This document shows, piece by piece, positions 37,301-50,100 of a stretch of DNA of 64,000 nucleotides. Under the pieces are notes generated by a model. It was given only the letters and a program-made list of their open reading frames with translations, had not been told where the DNA came from and searched no databases. Positions within the stretch are counted from its first letter, which is position 1. Each line of letters opens with the position of its first letter. The stretch lies in the NCBI GenBank assembly GCA_031216445.1, contig CM062214.1, forward strand, positions 28,276,001 to 28,340,000, written 5' to 3'. Origin of the DNA: Lateolabrax maculatus. Lineage: Eukaryota; Chordata; Actinopteri; Acropomatiformes; Lateolabracidae. The translations under genes were made by a program, and so were the position numbers.

Positions 37301-40300
37301 AGCAGCCAATGCTCATAGGCCAACACACAGTCTTTTGTGTCTCTTAATGTGGTCTTTGGTTAGGAACAAACCATACAGCAGATGATGACAGTTGTACTTT
37401 CACTGAGACATTAGCTGCGATCCTTCCTACATGTGAGTGGATGAAAACACCACTCGCTGGGCTGTCGTTAGTTTATGTTTCTAATTTTCAAGCTGGAAAA
37501 ACATGGCTTCTGTTCTGGAAAAGTTGCCACTTTTAAACAAACCACCAAAATAAATTTCTCAATAGGTTTGGGGAAACACTAGAACATGCAGTCATATGAT
37601 CAAGGGGCTCATTCAAATAAATGAATGGTCAATGGCTTTAAATTTATGTTTTTTTCAAGGAAATTCAACTTGGTTCAACTCAACACAACTAATTAAACTA
37701 AATAAATGTTTTAGAACTTGTCACTACTTATCCTATAATTAGTACCAAATTAATCATTCCTAATAAGTCACAATTCATCCTCAGAAATTATTAGGAAATA
37801 ATATAAAATAAAGTCTTACATACAAAAATAAGAACTCTTATAACTTACAAACTTGAATGATCTATAATGTTTGTCCTTTGTTTGCTGTAAACTGTAAACA
37901 GCTCATGGAGTTTGTCATAAAATCCAGGTGAAAATCAGCTAAAACCAATTTGCTTTTTTTAAGATGATGATGATGATGATGGAGCTAAATGAAAAGTCAG
38001 AGGATCACAAAGTCCTTGACATTTAGTCCTCAGGGGAACATGAATGTCTGAACCAAATTTCACAACAATCCATCAAAATAGTTGACGAGATATTCCAAAA
38101 CTTTTAACGTACAGCTCATGGTGTCAGTAGGATATATCATCTGGGGATCATGAATGTCTCTGAATTTAATGGAATCCGTCCAATAGTTGTTGAGATATTT
38201 CTGTATGTAAAAATTGGTTAAAACCAAAACTGATGGCTGTTTGACATGATTTTCTGGAGCGGTTGAGCGGCCACCAGTAGCAGACTGGTTTTACTGGAAG
38301 CTGACCTACAGGCGGACAGAGGAAAAGGTCTCTGAGTAGATGTTTTGCAGCAGTGGTGTGGTGACACCTTCAGCTTCAGGTGTTCAGGTTTGGGCTGAGC
38401 TGTGGTCTGTTTCGGCTGCAGGTGGGCGTAGTTCAGTACGGCTCCACAGTGGTCCATGAGTTCAGTCTGGGTGAGTACCAGACAGTGGAGGAGGTGGTGG
38501 AGGCCGCCAGGAGCATCGACCAGCGGGGCGGCGAGGAGACGAGGACGGCACTGGGCATTAACGTGGGGCGGTACGGTGCAAAATGATATCCCTGAATAAC
38601 AAACCCCACACTGTAACTGACCTGGTTCACTCATCACAGTCTGTTTCTTTTCGTTGCCGTGCAGGTCGGAGGGGTTCAAGCGTGGCGGCCGGCCGGGAGC
38701 TCAGAAGGTGATGATCGTGATCACAGATGGAGAGTCTCATGACAGTCCACAGCTGCTGCAGGCCGTCGCCGACAGCGAGAGAGACAACGTCACCATGTAC
38801 GCCATCGCTGTGAGTCCGTCCCTCTGTACCTTCGACCCCCAAATACCCTGCTGACCCTGTCTGACTTCCTGCCTGGTCCCGACTCAGCTTTCTGTTCCTG
38901 AGAGCTCGGACTTCCTTCTTCACCTGCAACCTAAAATTTACTTCCAGCTCTCCCAATTCTTCCCCAGAACAACAGTTGTTTTCTGTCCTGAGAGTTTCCT
39001 CTGCGTCTCGTCCAGGTTCTGGGTTATTACAACCGCCGGGGAATCAACCCAGAAGCCTTTCTGAAAGAAATCAAGTTCATTGCTAGTGACCCAGATGAGA
39101 AGCACTTCTTCAACGTGACAGACGAGTCGGCGCTCAAGGACATCGTGGACGCACTGGGAGAGAGGATTTTCTCTTTGGAAGGTCAGCTGACATGTTCAAT
39201 CTTTGCAGCTCAATCTTTATTGAGCTGCCTGTGGTGATTTTAAAATGTTCATCAAATGTACAATGTAAAAGAGTTCACAGAGATTTTCTGGCCCGACTCT
39301 TCAGTTCCCCTCAGCTCCACAGAGCCTTTTGGCGTCTTTCAGCTCAATGTTTTGGTTTTACGACCAACTACTGTTTTGGTTCTGTCTTTAGCGCTCTCAT
39401 CAGGTTTTATCAAACAAGCTCTAAAAACCCACCTTAGACTTCCTGCAAACAGCGAACAGAGCCAGTTGGAGACTAGCTGGTGAACATTTAGCAGCTAAAG
39501 AGACAGAAAGTAAAAGTATTGCATTCAAATTCATACTTAAGTTAAAATACATATTATCAGCAAAATGTAAGAAAAGAAAAAGTACTTGAGTCTCCAACAA
39601 TTATTTAAATGAAAATATCTGAGAAGTTTAAATCAGAACTCTCTCCTTGGTGGAACGGCCAACAACTAAAAGACATCCAAAACATTATCAAATATTGTTT
39701 TAAATGTGAAACCTTCAACTGTAAAGTAACCAGTAACTCCAGCTTTCAAATAAATGTTGTAGAGTAAAAAGTATGTTTACCTCTGAAAAGTCGAGTAGAA
39801 ATATATCAATGAGCAGAAAATGGAAATACTTGCTCTTAAGCACTTGAGTAAATGTACTTCCCATTCCCATTTTGCAGGTTTAAAACTTGCAGAATCAGTC
39901 CACCTGTTTGATCTTACTCCAATAGTTTCTGGTTTGGTCTACACTCCCTGAGAAAATCTATCCAGCTCTTCATTTTCATCATTCATTGTCTCGATCTTAT
40001 GTGAATCTGAATGTTTGAAGTGTCTGCTTTCACTTTGATATGGGTCAGCTGGTGAGAGCTGCTGTGAATCAGCTGTGCAAGCTGACAAACCAGAAGAGAG
40101 ACCTAAAGGCTGCAGAGAGCTGTAATGTAGGCTGTTGATTCCCAGTGGGATCAGCACTGCTGGCACCGCTTAAAAGAGTTTGAAATGGCATTCATTAAAA
40201 TGTGAAAGTAACAGGATGATGTTGTCTGTGTTTCTGTTTTGCAGGAACCAGCAGTCAGGGTCGAGGGTTTGGTCTGCAGATGGCTCAGGCTGGTTTCTCC

Positions 40301-43300
40301 TCACATTTAGTCAAAGTGAGTAGCTCACGTTCACTTCCTTATACAGTGTTCTGTTAATTCAATTTAAGCCCTGAAATCTGAGTTTTACATTGAAGAGATT
40401 CTGCGTGTTGACATCAGTGAGTTGGTCCTTGATGATGTGATGATGAGTCCAGCTTTCTAACGCTTTAGTTTGGATCGGTCACTTCCTCTGTGGAAATGTC
40501 TCACCAGTGATCATAAGGACACTAAAATTTGATCATTACAGAATTATATTCTGTATATGTGTAGTTGATTATTTCAACATGTTTATTTCCAAAGATTTGT
40601 CCGCACTGGATAATAATAATTATAATTTCCCCTCAAATGACTGCCGAATAACATCCTGATCTGTACTTTTATATGGACTTGGCAGGTTTAAGTTTCTCAT
40701 CCATGTTGGTAACAATTACGGATTTTCCTCCAATTTTCTCCAGTAAAGCAGAAAATGATCCAATAAAATCAACAGAAGACAGGAGCAGAGTTGTGTGTTT
40801 TATTGATTCTGATTCAACAGAAACACTCTTGACAGAAGATCAAACTCTAAACTATTGGTATCAGTATCACCATTAGACATCCGGTATCGGTCTGGTTCTG
40901 GTCCTGACAGATGTCTGAAGCTGCAGCATAAGAAGCTTCTAGAAATATTTTGGTTGTTTCTCGTCCAGGGAAAATCATATTAGACTGAATTCCAACGTCA
41001 GGGAGTGAAAATGGTGTCGTGGAAACTTTCTATGTGTAACACAGAGCAGATGGTTTTCCTGAACGTAAAGCTGCCAACAAAACAGTCACACACATGAATA
41101 CATGCAGGAACACATGAAGAACAGACCCACACACACAGATACATGCATTCATTAACAACTCTGCACACCATCACATACACAGACTAAAGGTAAAAATGTG
41201 AAATCAGGTCCAAGTCAGACTGATGTGGAAAACAGACGCACAGTATCATCTGTGACCGAGTCCTCCTGCAGGAGAGCCACCCTCCCCTCCCTCCTACAGG
41301 ATTACAAAGCAGCGTCTTGACATTTCACAGTGAATGTGCAGATCCAGAGTGAGTCCACGTGCAGCCAGGCGGGATGCTTTGTGGCGCTGCTGTGGCCAAG
41401 GATTTGGTCATTCACTGTGGTCCTCGACTCACTGGCCCGTAGAGACTATGACTCAACGCTATAATAACTTTCATATCTGGACTTTACGACCGCCAGAGTT
41501 CATCTGAGTGTGCGACTGACTGCACACACGTGTTCTTTTTTTTTTCTACTAGTAAAATAATGCAGAATCAAATAGCAGGATTCTTACTTCATATTTGGAG
41601 AATGATATTAATCTTCTCATCTGCTGTCGGAAGGGAAATGAATAAGTTCATTTCCCAAATGTTGAATTAGTCCTTTGTAATGAAGCCAAATGAGACCTGA
41701 AACGACTAGATGATACATTTTAGTTTTGTTCCTCAAAGAGAAAATTTTTATCTGATGATGTGAACTAAAAGTTAACAAAAAAAAAAACTTAACACAGTGA
41801 CATGTGACTTCTGTTGGACTTTAGTTTTATGACCTGAGAGATGAAATCTCCTGTCCAGGCCCAGAGAGGAACAGACTGAGACACAGCTGGTTACACTGAA
41901 GGTGTCCAGTGATGAATCCAATAAATGGAAAGTTTGGAGGCAACTACGGCTTCTGATCAGAGTTCAGATTCAAATCTTGAATGCTGAGACTTCTTTTAAT
42001 CATGACTTATTGATGACCTGAGATCCAAACGACACTCGTCTTTGGACACAAAGGTGAACTTTTGCATCCGTGTCATGGTGTCATGGTCCAGCTGTCAACA
42101 CTTGTTATACTTTTATAGTTCACTGTCACTGTTTTACCATGAATGCATTAACTGAACTGCTGTGTTCCAAGACAAAGCTCAATTCACTCCAATAGAAGTT
42201 GCACATAGCAAAAAAGGTTTTCAGGCTTCCTCGAGCAGAAGTGGAGTATAACTAACTCTCCAATCCTTGTATCTCCAAATGCTGTGATTCTACATTTTAA
42301 GGCTTGAGAAAACTGTTTTTCTGCTTCTTAAACTAAATAAACCAGTGAATTATCTGAAAATGAATCGTTTCTGTGTCCTGTTACCTGAGCTGCACGATGG
42401 GAAAAACATTTCCAGTCAGCATATGTGAAAATATACAGTTAGCCCCCGAACATCCCACTTGGACTCACAACCTGCAGAAGTGACTGCACTGATGAATTCA
42501 TTCAATAAACCTGTGAACTAATTCTGGGTTTCAGCGCTGGGATCATCCTGCTCTTTAAGCTCTTCTCATGTTACATGAATGCGGTACATTAAGCTTGCTG
42601 TGTCACAGTGATCTCCATTAAAATCCATGTTCTCCACCTCAGGATGGTGTCCTGCTCGGGGCGGTGGGCGCCTACGATTGGAACGGTGCCGTGCTGAAAG
42701 ACACGAAACATGGAAAAGTCGTTCCACCAAAGTCGTCCTATAAGGACGAGTTTCCAGAGGAGCTGAAGAACCACGGAGCCTATCTGGGTAAAGACGTGTA
42801 TAATCGTTCTTCTATTCTTCTATTTGTATGTCAGGACTTCTTGAGTTTGGGGCCAGATTAGTTTGATAGTTACAGCAGTCTGTCCTGCTCCTGTTGGTCC
42901 GTTGATCCTGTTTGTTTCCTGGTTTTCAGGTTACTCGGTGGGTTCGCTCATTTCATCCCGCGGTGCTCAGCTCTACGTGGCCGGAGCGCCGAGGTTCAAC
43001 CACACCGGAAAGGTCATCATCTTCACGCTGAAGAACACCGGGAACCTGACCATCCTGCAGGCCCTGCTGGGAGAGCAGGTCACACACACACACACAAGCA
43101 TGCAGATATTTTACTGTTGTATGTATCCACACATGGCTGTATCCAAGTGGTTTTCCAACTGTGAGGCTGTTGTCCCTGAGAGTTTGAGTTTGGTAAAGCT
43201 AAAAGCTGTTACTGAACTCTGAAACAGTCCAGAAACCCAGTCCTGTGTCCACCTGAATGTTGGCCTCTGGTTCAGGGTTTAACGAAATGAGGAAGTGTTG

Positions 43301-46300
43301 GATGTTGAAGATGGATGTGAGGAAGGGGATGAACGTGGGGGAGGAAATTGTACGTTTTGGGACAGACATACTGATAGATAGATAGATAGATTACTTTATT
43401 CATCCCCGAAGGGAAATTAAGTCGTCATAGCAGCCGGTATATTTGAATACAATAAAATACAATACAACAATAAAATACAATACAATAGAATAAAATAGAA
43501 TAAAATGAAATGTTCCAGTGTATGGAGCGGAGTGTTGTACAGGGTACACAGTGCAAGGAGACATTTAGTGCAGTTCTGTGGTGGTGACTCTGACAGAGGT
43601 AGATGAGTTATAGAGGACTGATGAGGATGAGACTCTGCACAAGAGACTCTGCAAGAGTTCTTGATGGATAATCGATTGGAAAAAAAAAAAAAAACTGGGT
43701 GTGATCAAAGAAACCAAACCCCACTGAAAAGAAAACAGAAAAGATAAAAAGTCTCAGTGAACTCAATCAAACTCTGCCGCTCTGACAAACAGTATTTCAT
43801 TCATTGTTGCCATTTTATTTTCTCTCGTGTCTTATTATGTTTTGCTCTTTTCCAGATCGGATCATATTTCGGCAGCGAGTTGTTATCGGTGGACGTAGAC
43901 GGGGACGGACGAACGGACGTCCTCCTTGTGGCAGCACCCATGTACTACAGCCAGGGCTGGGAGAGGGGGAAGGTTTACCTCTACACTGTTACACCACAGG
44001 TACACACACTCTGGCAAACCACATGTCCTGCTGCAAGGTGGATCCTCACACTCTGTTTAACTGCTCAGAGACTCCAGAGGCTTCGCTCTCATTGGCTGTG
44101 TGTCTGCAGGGTCAGTCACTTAAAGCATTAGAGCATTTCTTTAAGATGCAGAAGCCGTTATCACAACACCAGCAGACTGGACTTTATCATGGCAGACGGA
44201 GGAGAGAAAGACTAAACTAAACTAAACTAAACCTCCCTCCAGACATCCTTCATCCTGCAGGGGGCGCTGGAGGTTTCTGACCGTTCTCAGAACTCCCGGT
44301 TGGGTTCGGCGTTGGCCCAGATACCCGACATGAACGGGGACGGGTTCAGGGAGCTGGTGGTGGGAGCGCCGCTGGAGGACGACCACCAGGGGGCGGTGTA
44401 CGTCTTCTATGGCCTGAACAAAACCATCCAGCGCCTCTACAGACAGGTAACAGACGCTGAACCAGTTCAGCCAAACAGGAGGTTTCTGAGCAGGAGGATG
44501 TGACACATTCTCTCACTTTCTGTCTCCAGCGTCTGTCTGCAGCAGGTTTTTCTGCAGGTCTGAAGTATTTTGGTCAAAGTCTTCACGGTGTTCTGGACAT
44601 CAACGGAGACGGGCTGGTGGACCTGACAGTGGGAGCACTGGGAGCTGCCGTCATCATCTGGTCAGACCGTCAAATAAGCTTTTTAGCCGTGAAGCAGCAT
44701 GTATAGACTTAAATGATGTACATGCCTTCATGTCGCCCTCGTGATCCCCAAGCTTTACCATGAGGTTCACATTTGTGGTTCAGAGTAGAATATCTTGATG
44801 ATTATTGGATTATTTGCTATGAACTTTGCTACAGATAATCAAGATCCGTAAAGGATCAATTCTTCTGACTTTGGTGATTTTTGTCTCTGCTGCCACCATG
44901 AGGCTGACATTTTTGTTTTTAATTGAAACATTTCAACAGCTGTTGGAGGGTTTGTGATGAAATGTGGTTCAGACATTCATGTTCCCCTCAGGATGAACTC
45001 TAATAACTTAATGATCCTCTGACTTTTCATCCAGCGCCATCATTAGGTCAAACTAATGACATTTTTAGTGCTAGTTACCAAATGTTCTCTTTTTGTCATT
45101 TCGGTAGACTTTGCGTTGCCTTACATTAATTCCCTGGAGACTTACCCAAAAACGTAACCATAACCACGACATGCCTAACCCTAACTAGTTTTGACTTCAA
45201 ATGTAATCTAACAAAACCAGGTCCTAACCCTAAATTGTAATGATTGACCTTAATAGAGGCAGATAATAATGTGCGTAATACAAGTGAACAGACACAATAA
45301 CCACAGTGGTCTGATGACAGGCTGCTTCCTCCCTGCAGGTCTCGTGGCGTGGTGCGGATTCAGGCCAAGCTGACCTTTGAACCCGAGAAGGTCAACATGT
45401 TTAACAAAGACTGTTGGCGAGGAGGGAAGGAGGTCACCTGCATGTCTGTGACGGTCTGTTTGAGTCTGGACTCCAGGACGAAGAGCAGGACAAAGACCAG
45501 GAGGGATGTCGGTAGGTGGGAGGAACATCACGATAACTACACATTTCAGCTGTTGTTAGACATCTGCAACCCAGGCAGAGCTCAGGCATATTTTCACAGG
45601 CAGTTTGGCTTCAGGCCTAAAATTAATGTTACAGCTAAACATTAAATGTTACTATTAAGGATTACTTTAATCAATAGAGGGAGTCAGGACTTGCCAGCTC
45701 TCCATTCAATAATTATGGATCGCCTCGCCTTATTCGTGCAAGTTTGACTCTTTGACTCACCAGAGACTCAAGTCTTTCTGCTCTCATCTCTGTACATTTA
45801 TGAAGCAGGTTCAGTTTCAAGATAAAGGGATATGTGCACACTTTTCACAGATTTTAAACTTGTGTAACTTTGCATAAAAAGGCTAGGGAAATACGCAATT
45901 AGATGCAATCATGTTGCTTTGTGTCTGAAGAAACTAACGTTTAAAATCCACCAGTTTGTCAGGTTGTGAGTTTTTTGTCTTTGAGGATTTTGCCCGTCGG
46001 CATAGATTTGAGGAGTATTTGCTATCTATATATTTAATTATTTGAATTAAATATTGCTTTGGGCGTAATGAATCAGCTGGGCTGGTTCAGGCTGACTCGA
46101 AGCTTTGGGGTTACAAAACCTGGGCAAAGTGGGGACCTGCCACAGGACGTCAGGTGTTTGGAAGTGAAAGGGTCCCTGTCCATAGGAGTCCCCTCTCTTA
46201 TTGAACAGAGTGCCAATAGGGGCCCAAGGGCTCATTGTTGGCCCAGGGCCCCCGAGTGAGTTAATCATGTTTATGCTGCATTATATTTTGTTTGCTAGGA

Positions 46301-47101
46301 GAGTAATGGAAGAATGGTGTTCATTTTTCACTCCCTTGTGTCCCTCCTGGACTGTTGCACCTCTTTCATGGCTCCACCCGCCTGCACATTGTTCTCTAGT
46401 TTCCCTGCAAACGTCCGTCTCATTTCTTGGTGATGGCGGTGAACAGCTGAACTTTGATGAGGAAAGCGTAACACAAACATGTGTAAGCTGACCAGTGGGG
46501 TGACACAACTGAACTTAGATTTGGACTCAAATAAATGAACCACAATGGCCAAACCTAACCCGAGTTAGAGAGCGGGTTTGTTGTGTTTTTATTCGATGAC
46601 GTTCACGGTGTGATCAGGCTCCAACACGCCCTCCTAAACCTAGAAACTAATATTGATGAGCCAAAGCTTTTAACTCCCAGCTGCGTAGTAGCAGGTTGTG
46701 GCTGTACCGGCAGCTTCCATTGTAACTGTTGACTGTTGAACGTCGTCTGGGTAAATTAAGGGAAAAGTTTAATTCTACAGCTGTCCGGTCTTCCAGCTGT
46801 GTGGACGAGAGCATCAGAATCACCCACATGTTTGGTGTTTCGGCCGTCTGTGTGTGGAAAGTCTTGTCGTGGTCTTTTCCTCGCTGCAGAGGTTCCCCAC
46901 AGGGCTTTGTGAAGCTGTTGTCGTGTCTCTGGTTAATTGGCTGCAGATGTGCGGGCCGGCTGCATGGAAAGCTCGCTAACATGCTTACTCCCGCCAGCCG
47001 CCGTTAAACTGTGTCACTCCTCCCTCCATCACTTCATACCTTCATACCTTCCTCTCTTCTTTCTCTCCATCAGCCCCCCCCGATCATCTGGACCGAATTA
47101 G

Positions 47102-47134
<33 letters not shown>

Positions 47135-50100
47135 GGGACAGAGATGCATGCGTGCACACATGCCAACACACCACACGGTATCATGCGAACACGCTTCAGG
47201 ACAGGAGCCACGGCTGACGAAATCCAAACCTTTAAGATTTCCTCGAGTTGATTTCTTACAGTGCAGACGTGGCGTTTCTGCCATGAACTGAGCTGCACTG
47301 GAGCAGCTTACCTCAGCTCTCTGTGCACTCGTAAATCAAAACCCAACTTCACTTGTTAAACAGATGAGAATGAGCTCTGCCACGGCATCAAGCAACTAAT
47401 AAGGAAGCAGGAAATGCATCACTTTAGTAATCAATAGAAGACAGAGTTATTACCCCATTAAAAAAGGAATTAGGAACACAACTGATTACATTACTTCTGC
47501 AGCACATTTGGTCCTGTGTGTGCATTTTATTTGGATTCACTGATCTGCCACGTAGTTTCTCTGTTGATCATCATCAGACAAACAGAGTGACTGCACGGCC
47601 ACATCTACACGCACATTCACACGCACACACTCCTAGACCTCGCCTTACATGCCGTATGTACACTGAAAGAATAATGGGTCGCTGTAATCCTTCCCGCTGT
47701 CCATTCAGTCCATGAAGTGTTCCCTCCCTGAAGACTCATAGTGGAGTTAGTTAATTTGACAATTCAACTGTCTGAATTAGACAAATTAGGTGGGAATCTT
47801 CCAAAGTTGGAGTCTTTGTGGCACCAAATTCCTGCTTTTAATCTGGTTTGAGTCCAACCGGGGACTTTTAGAACTCGACTCCATTCGTGAGAATTATATG
47901 AATGTGAAGTTAGAAGCAGGGAAAAAATGATGCATTAGAGTTTCTGGTGCTTGGTTACATAATCTATGTAAAAAAAACAATAGTTGATAGAAACACTTAC
48001 TGATTTATGGATGCAGACATTCCCTTAAAACCTGCAGAACATTTGGAAACATAAGTTCAGTTCCACTAATGAGCACAGCAGGTCACATCACTTTCTTTCA
48101 TATCACCTGAAAGGCCTGTAAAGTCTGTTCTCTATCAATTTACAATCTCATTGTGCTGCATACGAGCTGGATGAGACTGGGTTGCTTTGCCTCTTTTAAC
48201 CCCCTCTCCCCCTCTCCTCCTCCCTCCAGCTGCTTGGTACAGTCTGGTGTTGGATGAGAGGCGTTTTCCTCCTCGAGCTGTTCTCGACGAATCAGACCGA
48301 CAGCAGCGCAGGACTCTGTTACTGCAGGCTGGAGGTCAGAGCTGCCAACGCCTCGGCCTCTCCATCCAGGTCAGAACACACAAATCCTCTCTGCCCGCTG
48401 ACTACAAAGCCAAGTGGGTCCCTAAACACATAAACAGCACTCACGCTTTGGCTGACCGTTTCTCTGGACAGGAGACGACTGATTACGGACGTCCCATTGC
48501 GGTTGTCCTGGAGACGGGGCTGCAGAGCGCAGACGAGGGGCCGGTGCTGGACCCGGACTGGCCGAGCATCCTGAGGGCCGAGGTGAGAGTTTGTCACAGT
48601 ATTTGTCTCCAGATGTACTCGTCCCACCAGGCAGTCGTGGTTTTTATTAAGCTGTCATATTAAAGTATTTTAGGTGCCTCATCGAAGAGGTATAAATGAT
48701 CCCTGTTTCCTGCCGTAGCTTCCCTTCTGGAACGGCTGTGAGCAGGAAGATTCCTGCGTTCCCGACCTCATCCTCCACAGTCATACTGACCTCATGGACG
48801 TCCAGTGAGTCTTCATGAACACACACCTGTATTGTTATCATGCATTAAGGAGCCCAGGTGATTGTCTCTGTGTTGCACCTGAAGGCAGTTCTGCAGCTTG
48901 AGGGAGCGGGCCGCCTGGTCACTCTGCAGCCACCGGGGGGCGGCGGCGGACTCGGCGTTCGTGGTGGAGACCGGGCGGAGGCGGATGGTGGTGTTTGCTC
49001 GACTGGAGAATCAGGGAGAGAACGCCTACGGAGCCTCCATCCACATCTCCACCTCCTCCAACCTCCTCTTCTCCAGCCTCATAGTGAAGGTGTCCTAATG
49101 CACTGTGTGTTTGTGGGTGGGAGGCCAGTGAGGGATCATGTCCTTTGTGTCAGTGGGTGGTGGGATCTGTGGTGGATGGCATGAACATCACAGCGTATTA
49201 TTGTTGGATTGAGGCATAAAGACACAGTATAAAAATGTACCTTTGTACACCTGGAAGAAAAGGGGGAAAAACCAAAAAAAAACATCTGGTTTGTTGTTCA
49301 GCAACTACATCAAACTCTGTATTGATCGCAATGACCAGGCAATCTGAATGACTCAGCAGGCTCCTCCCCTTCCCCACAGGACCAATCAGATATTCAGATT
49401 GAGTGCTTCTCTGGCGACAGACTGGCCAATCAGAGGAGCTGTAACGTCAGCGCTCCATTCATGAAGTCCTTGTCCCAGGTAGGTGCTGCATCTATACTTC
49501 TATACTGCTAATCAGTAATATATCTTTATATTCATTTCTATACACTATACCCAACAATTATACTAACCCACCACTTTTCTGTTGAGACTGGAGCATTTCT
49601 GCTCTGAGAGTGAACATGTGAACAAACAAACGTGTCAAATCCATTCAGGAGCTTAGCTGTTCTGGAGCTTTTGATCATATCACATGATCCTAGAGGTCGC
49701 CCACTCGTCATGGAATTACAGATGTTTATATTTTATTTATTTTCTGAGTGCTGAGGTGGTTTGTCTACGTGGTGAATGAACTTTGAAGCTCAAAGTTTGT
49801 GAGACGGTCACAAAGTTTTTCATTACACACTGGTGTGATCGGTGATCGATGTTTGATGAGTAGGCAGGAGGGACGGGGCAGATGTTGCATTTATTTGAAT
49901 ATCTTTGTTGTTTTTTGTCATCTGACGAAACGGAAAAAGTGTCTCTGCTCTACAGGTTGAAAGTTAGTTGTATATAGTTTGATTTTATCTCAATTTTATC
50001 TTTATATGTTCACATTTACAAGCCGTGTTTCAACCTTTAAAATGCTTGATTGAGCATGTTTGTGTTAGTCTGTAATGTAATGTGATGTATAAAGGTTTTC

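Noticed and set aside
45160..45240. CTAACCCTAAC wording that resembles interstitial telomere repeats
   Set aside because: Only two imperfect hexamers; the surrounding text is ordinary dispersed-repeat DNA.
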